Shown: in pieces, positions 49,371 to 61,049 of the stretch
Position numbering within the stretch: position 1 is the first letter of the stretch
How the letters are laid out: each line of letters starts with the position of its first letter
NCBI GenBank assembly: GCA_964017045.1
Contig: OZ024794.1
Coordinates: forward strand, 20,963,316-21,027,315
DNA length: 64,000 nt
Direction of reading: 5' to 3'
Source: Omphiscola glabra
Lineage: Eukaryota; Mollusca; Gastropoda; Lymnaeidae
Made by a program: the position numbers and the translations under genes
Notes under the pieces: model-generated
What the model saw: only the letters and a program-made list of their open reading frames with translations
The model's database searches: none
What the model was told of the DNA's origin: nothing

Positions 49371-50677
49371 CAGTTGTTTCAAAGCAGTGTACCAGTTGCT
49401 AAGGAGTCAGTTAAGTCATCACTCAGTTCCGAGATGTCAGTCCTAGTTACGTCCTCAATCAGTCGTGGACATGATTGAAGATGCATACATCTAATTAGTA
49501 AAGAACAATCAGTCTGAGCAGTGCGTGGTATCATTTGTCCCCTACTTAAAGCATACCAGAAAACGGCAACTCGGGTTGTAATCCCCAATTCATATGTGAC
49601 ATTAAAATTTAGGAATAGAATTACTTTCATGACGTCAGATGTCCATATCCAGCCAGTAATCGAATCCACGGATAGAGGTAATGATCAAAATTAAACACGA
49701 CTCTGCTGCACTGGTTTCAACCGACCCCCTTAACTGGGGCAATCTGTTCTCACTCAACCGTCCCACGATCATTCACGGAAATTGACGAAAATCGCCGATT
49801 AAATCCATCGGTCGGGCGGCCATATTGCATTCCATCATGGCTTCCCCGGTGCCGGGGTGCCTTTTTACTTCCCTTGATGGGCCGGAAATGGGAGTCGGGC
49901 AGGTTGGAGGGGGATCTATGTCATTTGTCCGTGGGATGTGGGCCGGGGTCCACCATTTAGCCTGACAATCGCCCTTTTTAGTTTGATCTATGTTAGAGCA
50001 TTAGTTGCTCCCCCTCCCCTTTTTTTTTTCACCGTCAGCGTGATGCGGCAACACTTTAGACCACGCAAAGGCGAACACCGAGGACATGGGGGCAAACCCA
50101 AACATCTTTGATGGCAGCTTTGCAGCGCCCAAACCCATTCTCTTACACCCTTAGCCCCAAAACAGTGGGTTTCTTTCCCCGCGTGAGTTTGGGCGATTTA
50201 CGACCCTCGAAATGTTCAATTAATTCTGGTGGGATTTTTTTTTTCGGGGTGGGGGAGGGGTGAAAAAAAGTAGGGGGTGGGGAATACCGTGGAGGAAATT
50301 TATCTGTGGATTGTAAGCGTCATTGTGAGAAAACCATATAGAAGTGTGTCTTCAGGGTTCTGTAGAAATGTTTGGTTTTAAAAGAACAAGCAGTCATGGG
50401 CACACACATAAATTGTTTCTTATAATTAAAGTAGGTGAATTATTGCTGTAGTGATTAAAGGAAGAAGAGCAACAATGAACCAAAGCTACTGGTTACAAAC
50501 AATATGAAATTAGTAAAGCAAAGTAAGGTTAAACCCGAAAAAAAGGACCGCGACAAAACAATGAACGTGTCGGCAGGAAGCCTTCTTCGGCGAACAAACA
50601 GAAAAAAACTTAATAAAATTAAAATTAAAAAGTGGCATTTAGCTGAGAAGTAGTATCAAAGAGGGCTTCTTAAAATT
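49371..50677. other. Anonymous DNA, unique and GC-richer at 49720-50230
   Basis: A 96-codon minus frame (49379-49669) lacks recognised domains. TGACGTCA lies at 49630-49637. GTGTCGGCAGGAAGCCTTCT then TCGGCGAAC near 50566 resembles a motif seen near some retroelements but is too short to assign. No gene recognised. Confidence 0.4.
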
Positions 50678-50870
50678 GTGGACTGACTAGAAACACTTTT
50701 GCCATCAGATTGAAATAGTCGTCCCTGTGGACTGACTAGAAACACTTTTGCCATCAGATTGAAATAGTCGTCCCTGTGGACTGACTAGAAACACTTTTGC
50801 CATCAGATTGAAATAGTCGTCCCTGTGGACTGACTAGAAACACTTTTGCCATCAGATTGAAATAGTCGTC
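50678..50870. repeat. 49-bp tandem repeat x~4, nearly identical
   Basis: Four copies of GTGGACTGACTAGAAACACT, TTTGCCATCAGATTGAAATA and GTCGTCCCT show no visible differences until the last breaks off at GTCGTC. This is a very recent expansion compared with its neighbours. Confidence 0.98.
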
Positions 50871-51554
50871 TGAAATTTTTTGTTTACATCTTGCTTTTTT
50901 TTAAAACAATATTTTTTTATTTTATTTCATGTGTATTTAAATTCATTACAAATGTCTTCGGGTTGTGTTTGTTTGTTTGAATTTTTCTTTGGACCAAACA
51001 TTGACAAACATTTCACGCCGACTCTCATTCATCGACCGGCCATCTTGCGGATGACGTATTTCTTAGCTTATTAAGTTTTGTCAACTTCAAAGCAAAGACA
51101 ATACGCTAAGCATGAACATAATTTAATTTTGATTTATAGCATTCTCTGCTTCCCGTTCTCTTCCTCTCTCTCTCCCTCTCTCTCTCTCTCTCCCTCCCTC
51201 TCAACACTCTATATCATAGAACATGTAGTGGCCTACTTCAGAGCAGAAGATAATAAGATTGCAGGTTTTTAAGATTGTGAAAAGGATTTTTACTTTATAT
51301 TTAATTTTAAGTTGCGATAAAAGTTTACACTTACAACTAAATCACTGAATAAATGAGATGAATCTATACACCATCTCAGACACACACACACACATACACA
51401 CATACACAAATGAACACCACAAACACGCGTGTTCTACAAGTGGGACTTTTATTGGAATTATCACTATGCAAAAGGCTACCATCAAACATCTATAGACCAT
51501 AGAAGGCGTCCTCAATATATTTAAACAGGGGTCCTTTCACTCTCCTTCCGACGC
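50871..51554. other. Anonymous AT-rich DNA
   Basis: A CT-rich tract near 51160-51200 and a CA microsatellite near 51380-51412. No gene recognised. Confidence 0.5.
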
Positions 51555-51735
51555 TATATTTGGGTCCCGACCATAAGGTTTGGATGGAAAAAAAAGGAAA
51601 ACTATTAAGGAATACCTTTGAACTCTTCATACGGTACTGTTAGTGAACTCTCCATATATTATAGTTAGTAAACTCTGCATATCTTGCAAGTAGTGAAATC
51701 TGCATATCTTATGTTTGTGAACTCTGCATATTATC
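51555..51735. repeat. Short 25-bp minisatellite with the same flank as 42978 (copy B)
   Basis: ATATTTGGGTCCCGACCATA, GGAAAACTATTAAGG and AATACCTTTGAACTC parallel the leader at 42978-43040. Four or five diverged GTGAACTCTGCATATCTT units follow. Sharing of flank and unit indicates dispersal of a single element. Confidence 0.9.
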
Positions 51736-52871
51736 TTAACCGTAATGCGCGCATGCGTTCTTGGTTGAGTACCACTGGCTGGCTGAATCAGGCCCTCGAG
51801 CTGTCGTTTGAGTGCCCCTGACCTATAGGTTTCTAACATAAACAGCAACTGGCAAGACTTGTAATCTATTTCGTTTCAAGGAAGATGTTACTCACAAAAT
51901 CCTCACATGCTACTCACATGATACTCAGGTGACACTCACGTGATACACACATTCACATCAACAAGAAAAGGAAATCTTTTTGTGATGTCACCGAATGTCA
52001 AAAGCGTCGTAAAGGTAAGAATGACAGTTTAAGAGAGACAGTTCCAGGTGGACGTGTTCTCGATCAATGTGCAGCTCACGACACGCAGGTGTGACGATGG
52101 TTGGAGCGTCCTTGTACCGTACAGTGACTTGATTACATTTCAAGTTAATGTACACACTTGTGTACACGTACATGATTATGCTGTCTTATGTGTATGACAA
52201 GTCCATAATCATGTTGTCTGGTGTACACGCACTTGATCATGTTATCTTATGTACATCACGCGTTCATGATTTCGCCATCTTGTATGCGCGTAGTAGATTT
52301 TGTTGTTTTTTTTGCACAGGATGCAGTTATAGTAATGTCTTGCATTGTCATATGCTTTCTTATATACTATACATTATCATTGTATAAGTCTTGCGTATGT
52401 TACCGCGATGCTAGACGCATCTGAAATGTTATCTCATGCTATCTTAAGCACGCCCACAAATGTAGACGTAACCTTATTGTTATACGCTTACTCAATTACC
52501 AGGTATTAGTAGGTTTTCAGTTTCAGTGTTAGATATATATATAATGTAGGGATGAAATGAACACGACATGTATGATCACGCATGGCAACATATTCTAGAC
52601 TAAACTCGGGGGAGGATGTAAGCACTGAGTTTAAAAAATCAACATTTTGAAGTTGGATTTCAGCAGTTAATTAAATCTGTGTGGGATTAAAAATTAGCGC
52701 AGCAAAAGTTATAGCTACTTTAGCATGCAGTCTTACCAGCCACTAGCGTTATAGATATTTGATGTTAACACAGTAATGTTACATGGTTACACAACAATGT
52801 CGCCGTGTTTTCAATTACTCTTTTTAATGTACAAATATTTCACTAGACAAACATGAGTTCGTGACCTTGGC
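51736..52871. other. Anonymous DNA with a weak ~46-bp repeat at 52150-52290
   Basis: About three diverged units involve GTACACGTACATGATTATGC then TGTCTTATGTGTA. GTGATACTCAC-type short repeats lie near 51900-51950. No gene recognised. Confidence 0.45.
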
Positions 52872-53118
52872 CGCATGTGGTCAGGGTTTGTGATCACGTT
52901 TGACTTCGGGAATGGTGGTTCACATAAGTGGTCAGGGGTTGTTTTCGCGTATGTGGTCAGGGTTTTTGGTCAGGATTTGTTATGAAAATTTGTGGTCGGG
53001 GTTCGCTGTCACGTATGTGGTCGGAGTTTGCTGTCACGCATGTGGTCGGGGTTTGCTGTCACGTATGTGGTCGGCGTTTGCTGTCACGTATGTGGTCGGG
53101 GTTTGCTGTCACGTATAT
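52872..53118. repeat. Minisatellite, 25-bp unit x~9
   Basis: GTATGTGGTCGGGGTTTGCT plus GTCAC units, degenerate at the left and uniform at the right. Confidence 0.95.
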
Positions 53119-55143
53119 GCGGTCATGTTATTTGTTCACACTAATGTTCAAAGATGAACTCTTTAGTCTTTAGCTCGTTTCGTTATGCGCGGAACATCAA
53201 AATCTTAAAAAAACATTGAATTCAGATACAAAAGTTTTTCAAACAAATTATGCCAACTTGTTTAACTAAATTATAATATTATTATGTTTCTTTCGTGTTC
53301 CGCTTTCGCTCCATAACTACATCTTTTGAACAGGTAAAATTGTAATATATTATACGTATAATTATAATAGAGCAATATGACAGCAGAACCACCATTTCCA
53401 TGGCAACCATAGTATTATTCCTGGGTTGTGTATACCTTAACATATTTCAAATATTATGTTTCAGTATAACCAGAAGTCTTAAGCAGTGGCGTAGCCGTAG
53501 CCGGCAGTAAAGGGGTTACAGAAAGTGTAGGTCCGCACCAGGCAGCGCGTTTATTTTATCTTTATTATATTGAGGGGCGGCAAAAAGTATTTTTCGTGGT
53601 AGTGGTGCCCCACCAAAAAGCTTGGCCCGCCCCAAGGCGGCACTAATCCTAACTAAGTCTCTGTGTATGCCTAGATATACACCACATTTATGTGTAATGA
53701 AGATACCTTGTCAAAATACATACATATATTTATTATTCTCTATTAATAATTAATTATTAATTGAATGACATTGACTTGATTTTGTAACTACTGAATTAAT
53801 GATATGAATTAAGAAATGTGTATCGTCTGTGATCTGCAGCAAATAATTTTTTTTTTTAAATTGTTTATAAAAGAGCAAGATTGCCCTCAATTTTCTTATA
53901 TAACCATTAATAGAAGAATGGTTGGGAAATGATCACGCAATGCTAGACCTAACCACAAGAAATGGCCCATTCCGAATCCCAAAGTAGAAGAGATTGAGAT
54001 TTATTGCTCGTCAACACGAGGAGAGGAATCGGCTTTCATCTTTCCCGGAGATTCGCTATTTGCTTTAATGCTTTTGTCCCGCGAGTAGGCCCACTCGCCC
54101 AGACAGAGCTACCTATTTCCGAGCGACGTCCCACAAATCAATACTAAAGCAGACATCCGCATCCTGTCAAGGGGCAGCGGCCAATGACGTGTCAGGACGG
54201 CGAGAGGCCCCGCCTTCCAGACGTCAGGTTGACTATGATGGGCAGGAACTGGCGCCAAAGTAGCCCCCACCCCCCTCCTTTTTCGTGTATCGGAAAAAAA
54301 AAAAAAAGAGGAGTCGCCTCTTCTAGGCGTTGTGTTAGCTGCTGAGTGAAATGTAATTGTCGACGCGTGGTGTTTGTGTGAGAGAAATATCACAGCCAAC
54401 GGGGTTCGGTGGACGATAGAGAAGGCATTCACATCAGTGATTTTATGCCGACACTGCCCGAACAAGCGAGGATTGTGACTCTAGTGACAGTGGTGTTCTT
54501 TTTTGTAAACTTTTCAATAGTTCTTCCATTACGTTAAAAGGAAACTTCTTCATACTGCAGGTTTTCTAATTTATTTATTTTTAAAACAATCTCTATAGTC
54601 TATACGCAATTTTGGATAGAAAATAGTAATAAATATTTATTAATTAATTTAAAACTATTTAAGTTATTTATGTTTAGTTTAAAATATTTTTTTCTTAAAA
54701 TAGCACGTCACAGCTCACATTATAATTTCATAATTGTTAAGTGTTACTTTTTAAAAAAATTAAATAAAAATCGGTTGGACCTAAAGTAGGTTATCTAAAA
54801 ATTGTGTGTGGTTCTAAATAAATAGTATCATCGTAAATTATAGGATCTTCCGTTTCCATGTATGGATAATAGTAGCTCCTAGTAGGTAAGCTGATGAATT
54901 GTTCCTTTGTTCGCGCGGCAATGTAATAATAGGATGATTCATCAGACGTGTGAGTAGCATCTAACATGTTTTCCCTGGCGACTGTTATTAAAACCTCGGC
55001 TGCCCAACAACTCACTCGCAAATGATATAATCACACAAAAATCACAATTATTAGAGTCTCACTTCGTACCATTCTTTTTTCCAAACCATGTTTTTTTTTT
55101 TTACTATTGATGTTTGACTCTAGGTTTTGTTGCGAACCAATCA
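53119..55143. promoter_or_regulatory. 5' flank of the homeobox-type gene, unique island at 53930-54480
   Basis: Contains a MITE-like piece (CAGTGGCGTAGCCGTAGCCG near 53485) and AT-rich DNA at 54520-54800. Between them, a GC-richer non-repetitive block (53930-54480) has a 118-codon minus frame without a domain. Such a block 1-2 kb upstream of a developmental gene is a reasonable candidate for proximal regulatory DNA. No TATA box can be tied to a start site with confidence. Confidence 0.3.
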
Positions 55144-55328
55144 GGTGCTGTAACCACAGGAGGTGCTGTAACCACAGGAGGTGCTGTAACCACAGGAGCT
55201 CCACACATACACACGCGCGGAGACACGCCCAATGATGAGGATAGACGTTTGGGTTTAAGGACTACAGGACAACAGCAGTAGGACTACAGGACAACAGAAG
55301 TAGGACTACAGGACAACAGCAGTAGGAC
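55144..55328. repeat. Two short arrays upstream of the gene: 18-bp x3 and 22-bp x3
   Basis: GGTGCTGTAACCACAGGA is repeated three times at 55144-55197. A 22-bp unit beginning GACTACAGGACAACAGCAGT is repeated three times at 55260-55328. Both lie within 500 bp of the start codon, so they may sit in the promoter or 5' UTR. Confidence 0.95.
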
Positions 55329-55631
55329 TTATTTATAACAAGGAGCATTCAAGCTTAAGACTATTAGACATTGTATTTATCACTATACTGTACACTAGTT
55401 GTGCATTGGTCAGAAAATATTCTTTACCTGCAAGGAACTTATAATATTAACATATCCAGAGGAGGCTGGACGGAATGACAAGATATTGACGATGATCCAA
55501 GTAAACTTTAAAATGTTCATGTGAGCATTTTGTATTTGTTGTTTAACTCAGTTCACATTTCTGAGGAATTACCACGATTAAAAAAAATAATAATCTGTGA
55601 ACGAGAATTTTCTTTGGTGTGACTCTGAAGG
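55329..55631 (+). other. Immediate upstream region or 5' UTR of the homeobox-type gene
   Basis: An in-frame stop TGA lies at 55626-55628, directly before the start codon, so the reading frame cannot extend upstream. A pyrimidine-rich stretch ending TTTAACTCAG near 55551 could be a 3' splice site of an upstream non-coding exon. The transcription start is not identifiable. Confidence 0.4.
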
Positions 55632-56466
55632 ATGACCGCTGCCGTAGCCGTCATGTCCACCACCAACACACCAACAGTGCCCAAGCGGCACGGCTTCTCT
55701 ATCGAGTCACTCATAGGAATCCCAGACACGTCGCCGTCTTCACCACCCGCGGCAGCGACTACACCGCCCAGACCGTTCCCCATCCGGCCGATGCTGAACA
55801 GGGACAGCCACAGAGATGACAAACACAGGGAGAGAGAGAGGGAGAGGGAGAGAGAAAGGGAAAGAGAAGCACAGCGAGACAGGGAGATGCGAGCCGTTCG
55901 AGAGAGGGAGTCCAGAGACAGGGAGCGGGAGGTTGACATGCTCCGAGAGAGGGAGCTGGTGATAGAATCGATGAGAGAAAGAGAACGGGAGCTGAGGGAA
56001 ATCCGGGAGTTGAGGGACAGAGAAATCGCACGAGAGAGGGAGATCCGAGACTTCAGGGATAACCGCGACGGCCGTGGTTCGAACCCTCACCAACATAGGC
56101 TGTCGCCCAGGTCTAACAGCCCGTCGAGCCCCAGGGCCGAGAAGTCCCTCACCCCCGAGTCAGAGAACAGACTGAGTGCGTGGTCGGGGGAGGAATTCAA
56201 ACACATCCTCAACAACTTTCATGCAGGGCAGTTAGACTCAAACGGACTTTACCAGCCGCTCAGGGTGTGCAATAGAACACTCGCCTCCATGGGCGCCATC
56301 CACGGGGGCGGCGGGCCGAACGGGCCCCTCGGTGTTGGTGTCCCGCCCCAGTTCACACATTTGCCCATGAACCCGTTGTTGTATAACCTGCCCCGGGATT
56401 TATCGCATCAGACACACCCACTTCTGGCGGCCCGGTACCCTGGATTCATGCACGCGCGCTATCCGA
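55632..56466 (+). CDS. First coding exon of an eh1-bearing homeobox-type transcription factor (EMX/GBX-like), partial
   Basis: The exon encodes 278 residues plus one base of the next codon (phase 1) and ends at a strong donor, CCGA|GTAAGT; reading on would hit TAG at 56472-56474. The ATG has A at -3 and an in-frame stop just upstream. PKRHGFSIESLIG (residues 17-29) is an eh1/octapeptide-like Groucho-binding motif. The PKR-x-FTIESLV form is typical of EMX and FSIDSLIG-P of GBX; PIRP at 50-53 recalls the EMX DPIRP motif. Residues ~57-148 are an Arg/Glu-rich segment (RERERERE) encoded by GA-rich DNA, 149-175 are Ser/Pro-rich, and 235-278 are Leu/Pro/Tyr-rich ending YPGFMHARYP. No homeodomain lies in the window; it should be in later exons. 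Expected role: nuclear repressor in anterior or neural patterning. Family choice is uncertain; a forkhead or other eh1 protein remains possible. Confidence 0.8.
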
Positions 56467-57660
56467 GTAAGTAGAATTGTCTTTCCTTATATTATTACAC
56501 CATTAGACGTCACACAATCGATGCTGTTGAAGTGTTGTAGCTTGGGACCTATTAAGGACCTACCACAGCCTTTATAACCTAAAAGAAAATATATCGTTAC
56601 ATTTGTACCACCTTGACCAACGAATCAAAAATAAAATATATCGTTACATTTGTACCACCTTGACCAACGAATCATTTGTGCCATTTTAACAAAAGCCCAT
56701 GCCATATCTGTGCCAACTGAACTAAGGTACAAGTTGTACCACCATAACAATCGTCTTATTTGTACCATTTTTACCGATAAATTATTGTATGCCGTATACT
56801 ATGCGTATGAGTGTGTATTACTGTGTGTGTGTGCGTGCGTGTGGGAAAAGATGATTTTTAACTTTTTAAAAAAATAATAAATAAATTATTTAGATTCTAA
56901 CGGTAAAACAATTATTTAGAGTCTAACTAACTGTAAAACAATTATTTAGAGTCTAATTGTAAAACAATTTTTAAAAAATCATTTCTGTTTGTCAATATCA
57001 ATATGTATTTATATTTATAAAATATTTGTTTAGATTACAAATACATTTGGTTGTAAGTATAACTCCAGTCAAGGTCAAGGTCAATGTATTTTTTTAACAT
57101 AAAATGATGATGACAGTATGGTATCCCCTTTCAATATGCCAGATTATGTGAATGTGAAAATAACGTCTGAGCCTCTATTTGGTTGTCTGCCGTCTGCTGT
57201 TTTGAGAAATGAATTCTGCAATTTATTTATAGTTTTATTTTCCTATACTTAATGTACTTTAAAAAAAAAAAAATTATAATTGAAGTTTACTAAAAAAAAA
57301 TTAATAAATTGGTGAACGATTAAATCGGAACAAATATTAAATATGAAAACGAAAATATCAGCATGCCAAAAAAGATATAAATAGATTACGAATAAACACC
57401 GAATCTATGACGTATATTTTTTGCAAATTTTCAGATAAATTAAAATTCTGTTAATTTGACAGGGGGAAAAAAACAAACCCAGTACAGGTAGAAGACATAT
57501 TCATATTGAATTACATGCCTGAGTTTATTGTAAGCATATATTTGTGTATGTGTCTACTTTCATCTCTGATAGATTCATGTGGACTTATTAGCAAACGTGT
57601 AAAGTTTTAAAAAGGAAAAGAAAAACATAGATATACAAAACGTACTACTAATATCTTTTA
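56467..57660 (+). other. Start of intron 1 (donor GTAAGTAG) with small repeats
   Basis: The intron begins at GTAAGT. A ~50-bp unit (ATATATCGTTACATTTGTAC, CACCTTGACCAACGAATCA) is duplicated at 56585-56676, followed by diverged TTTGTACCA motifs. About three ~27-bp units (ATTATTTAGAGTCTAACTG) lie at 56880-56965. No homeodomain signature (WFQNRR) is found through to the window end. Confidence 0.65.
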
Positions 57661-57752
57661 ATTGATGAAGTTTGTATAGTTAATTGTTGAGGTTTGTATG
57701 GTTAATTGTTGAAGTTTGTATAGTTAATTGTTGAAGTTTGTATAGTTAATTC
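57661..57752. repeat. Minisatellite, 22-bp unit x~4
   Basis: ATTGTTGAAGTTTGTATAGT plus TA units inside the putative intron. Confidence 0.95.
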
Positions 57753-57950
57753 AGTTGAAGACATATTAATACGGTAAGGTTTTGTCTTAATCGTGGCTTA
57801 AGGAATAGTTAATGACTTTTTATAACAATTCAATTTGAGCCTCAATCTTTGGCCTATTAGTATTATTAGTATTAGTATCAAATAAATACTGACAAGAATG
57901 AGTTGATTTTACTGAAAATAAAATAACATTAAAAAAAGGCTTCCATCAAT

Positions 57951-58108
57951 CACAAGACAATAGTGCAGTGTCACAAGACAATAGTGCAGTGTCACAAGAC
58001 AATAGTGCAGTGTCACAAGACAATAGTGCAGTGTCACAAGACAATGGTGCAGTGTCACAAGACAATAGTGCAGTGTCACAAGACAATAGTGCAGTGTCAC
58101 AAGACAGT
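57951..58108. repeat. Minisatellite, 21-bp unit x~7.5
   Basis: CACAAGACAATAGTGCAGTG plus T units, nearly identical (one G for A). The minus strand reads as a LVTLHYC heptapeptide repeat. Confidence 0.98.
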
Positions 58109-59779
58109 TAACATCTTGACCTGGGTGTCAGCATGAGACTAGCGGGCTTAGCTTATAGCTTGTATAATTTTTTTTAAACATTTTATAAACAAAACTCAAC
58201 CTTAAATGTGTGTTTCAAACCTTTGGCAAACCTGCTGTGACTTCAACCTATTCTTCTTACACACACACACCACACACTCACCACATGGTTGGTTTCTCTG
58301 TTGTTTTTGTTGGTTTGTTTGTTGGCTGGTTTGTTTGTTGGTTGGTTTGTTTGTTATTAAAATTCTATAGTCAAACTGCCCCTTGTTAAATTTAGGTGTG
58401 TATCTAAGACCTCGGATTTTTTAAAGAGTTTTTAGTTGGGAATATTGGCTGAATATAGTTAAGCCGGCTCATGAGATTATGTATAATAATATATACTAAT
58501 CTATAAATATTCATAAATGTGATTAACATATTTGAAGTACTTACAGACGTGTATCATATTGGGTATGTTGCCAAATGATTTGAACACTTACTTTGTGTCG
58601 GTTGAAATGATTCATTACAGCGGTTCTCTACCTGATTTGGAAAGAACCTTTTCCGATTATTAGATAAATGTAACAATATTTCTTGTTTGCAGGCTTATAA
58701 ATCAATTATTCCATATCAATACACCGATGAAGTACTTGAATATAAAATATAGAATTGTTCAAAATGTAAATGAATTGAGATGATCGATTAAAAAAAATGT
58801 ACACGAAATGAAAATCAAGGATTTAACACATTGCAAAGCGAAAACAGCAGATTGCGATATATATAAATATATAATCTATCGTCTCTCGTAGACGGAAAGA
58901 TGCCATACCATACCATACCATATCTATAAATGATAAATAAATATGATACATTTAGAGGATACATTTGACAAATAGATGTTAAATAAATCAATAAATTAAG
59001 AGGATAAATATAGATCACATACAGAATATAGATATAGAGGATATATATATATATATATAAATAGGCCTATATATGATAAATAGACGATAGATATGGAGGA
59101 TCAATATTTAAAAAATATAGAGAATAAATATAGACGATAAATATATAGAATAAATATAGACGATAAATATAGAGGATGAATAAAGATGATATATAATGAG
59201 TAAAGAAAATATAACTATAGATGATAAATATGGATAATAAATACAGCGATGTTGAAGGAAATAAAGAGAAAGTGAAACATGTAACTATTTTGTAGTTAGA
59301 GACCAATCAAAGGACGCTTTACTTTCTGAACATTCCAAACATTCCAAAATCTGTGCTCTGTTTTGTAACGGATTATTGGATACATAAAACATGGGACACA
59401 CAAGTCTGAAAGAGTCTTAAACAGGAGGCTGTGTGTGTGTGTTGGGGTTGGGGGGGGGGGATTTCCATTCTCCACTCTGTATATACGACAGTGCCCTTAT
59501 CTTACAGTTATACGAAAAGGGCTTGAATGGATCAATGGTTGATTAGAAATGTCCGTGCCATAATTTCTATTTATACTTCCATGTCTATAAGGCTTATGTC
59601 TTAGGCGTATTTTTAAACATTTTAATTTATTTCCTTGTTTATTTTGTATTGAACGCCGACAATAAACTGCGTTGAACACCGACACTGCTAAAAATGTATC
59701 ATCGAAGCCTTATTTTAAGTATGATTAATGACAACGAGAAATAAACAAAATATAGCAGATGACCCTCTAGCCTCGTGTC
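58109..59779. other. Intronic AT-rich DNA with GATAAATATAGA-type low complexity
   Basis: GTTGGTTTGTTTGTTGG tract near 58310-58350; CAGCGGTTCTCTACC, a lone hAT-like end, at 58618; irregular GATAAATATAGAGGAT repeats at 58975-59250; a G run near 59450-59460. No exon recognised. Confidence 0.5.
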
Positions 59780-59892
59780 AATCTCATTTAATTACATAGG
59801 ATAGAACAATCTCATTTAATTACATAGGATAGAACAATCTTATTTAATTACATAGGATAGAACAATCTCATTGATTACATAGGATACAACAA
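59780..59892. repeat. Minisatellite, 28-bp unit x4
   Basis: AATCTCATTTAATTACATAG plus GATAGAAC units. Confidence 0.96.
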
Positions 59893-60687
59893 CCTCATTT
59901 TAACAACGGTCCGTGTTTTAAGGTTGATTTTAAAAAAAATAATTATCATCATTTTAAAACACGACTCGTGCCGAGCGCCCATGATAAATCAGCTATCGAT
60001 CAACAGGTCGATAGCAGGTCTAAAAATATTTGATCATTCTTAAAATAAACTGTTTTTTCCTGGATCGATATTCTAACGTTCTAGCATGATAAATACTCTC
60101 TAAGACGGTCAAGTTGAACTCTGAAACAATACGACCAAAAGTCAACACTCGGCACAGCTTTACAGGGAAACATGCCATTCACTGGAGTATCATTAAAGGA
60201 TTCAAAAAAGTAATTGTAAAACACCCTTAGTTTAGATTTGAAGTTGTTAACTTTGTATATATATTATATATTGATAGTGTGATTTGAATGAGCGTGGCTT
60301 TCATGTAGCGTTGGCGTTTGGAAAAATGACACGACTCTCAAAGTCTCTACCCTCTACACGACCACTTAACTCTCTGTATATCTATTATAGCTATTCAATA
60401 ACCCTTTCAACAGCTATAAGCCCTAGACAGGGAAGGGTCCAATGAAGATTCTGAAATACAACAGGTCGGGGGGGGGGGAGGGAAGCAGGGGTGGGGGGGT
60501 GCGGGATGGTGCGCCATTCTATTCTAAAAAGAAGAAAAGAACATTTTAATTTTTAAAAAAAAACACTCGCATTTGAACGGCTTTGGTAATCTCGATTTTT
60601 TAAAATTCTCTCAACAGATTGATGTACCTTAAATATCCTTTGTTAAATCTATGACGTCTTCATTGTATCCTCTGATGAGCATTGAAG
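59893..60687. other. Intronic anonymous DNA
   Basis: G runs near 60468-60500. No exon recognised. Confidence 0.5.
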
Positions 60688-61049
60688 CAGTGGTTCCCAA
60701 CGTGTTTTCACGGACCGGGGCGGGCCGCGATCCTTGGGGCGTCGGTCCGCGATCATTAGTTTTTAAAAGTATTTTTTTTTTTTTGGTTTAAATATCGGCC
60801 AACATGAAGAGATTAAGTAAATAGAGTTCTCTGGTGTTGGCTATATCACGGAGAAAAGCAATTAATCACAGATTTAAGGTCAAATAAAACGATAAAAAAA
60901 TAATTATTAAATCTGGCACCGGTCCGTGATGCAATGGTGGGAGATTTGACCCCGGTCAGTAATGCAATGGGAGACTTGACCCCCGGTCAGTAATGCAATG
61001 GGAGACTTGACCCCCGGTCAGTAATGCAATGGGAGACTTGACCCCCGGT
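60688..61049. mobile_element. hAT-like element end carrying a 30-bp tandem repeat
   Basis: The left end CAGTGGTTCCCAACGTGTTT then CACGGACCGGGGCGGGCCGC is typical of hAT MITEs of the CAGTGGTTCCCAACC type. The internal GGCACCGGTCCGTGATGCAA near 60915 answers the ACGGACCGG of the left end. From 60925 about four units of GGTCAGTAATGCAATGGGAG plus ACTTGACCCC follow, and no right terminus is seen. The tandem repeat probably arose from the element's own sequence. Confidence 0.65.

Noticed and set aside
50550..50600. Possible Penelope-like or other retroelement motif (GGCAGGAAGCCTTCTTCGGC)
   Set aside because: Too short, with no coding sequence or repeat boundary to support an element.
56068..56090. 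B-box-like GGTTCGAACCC in the coding exon
   Set aside because: No matching A-box or tRNA fold; it lies in an otherwise good protein-coding frame.
55553..56096. Minus-strand ORFs of 90-128 codons opposite the homeobox-type exon
   Set aside because: They are Ser/Leu-rich shadows of the GA-rich coding strand.
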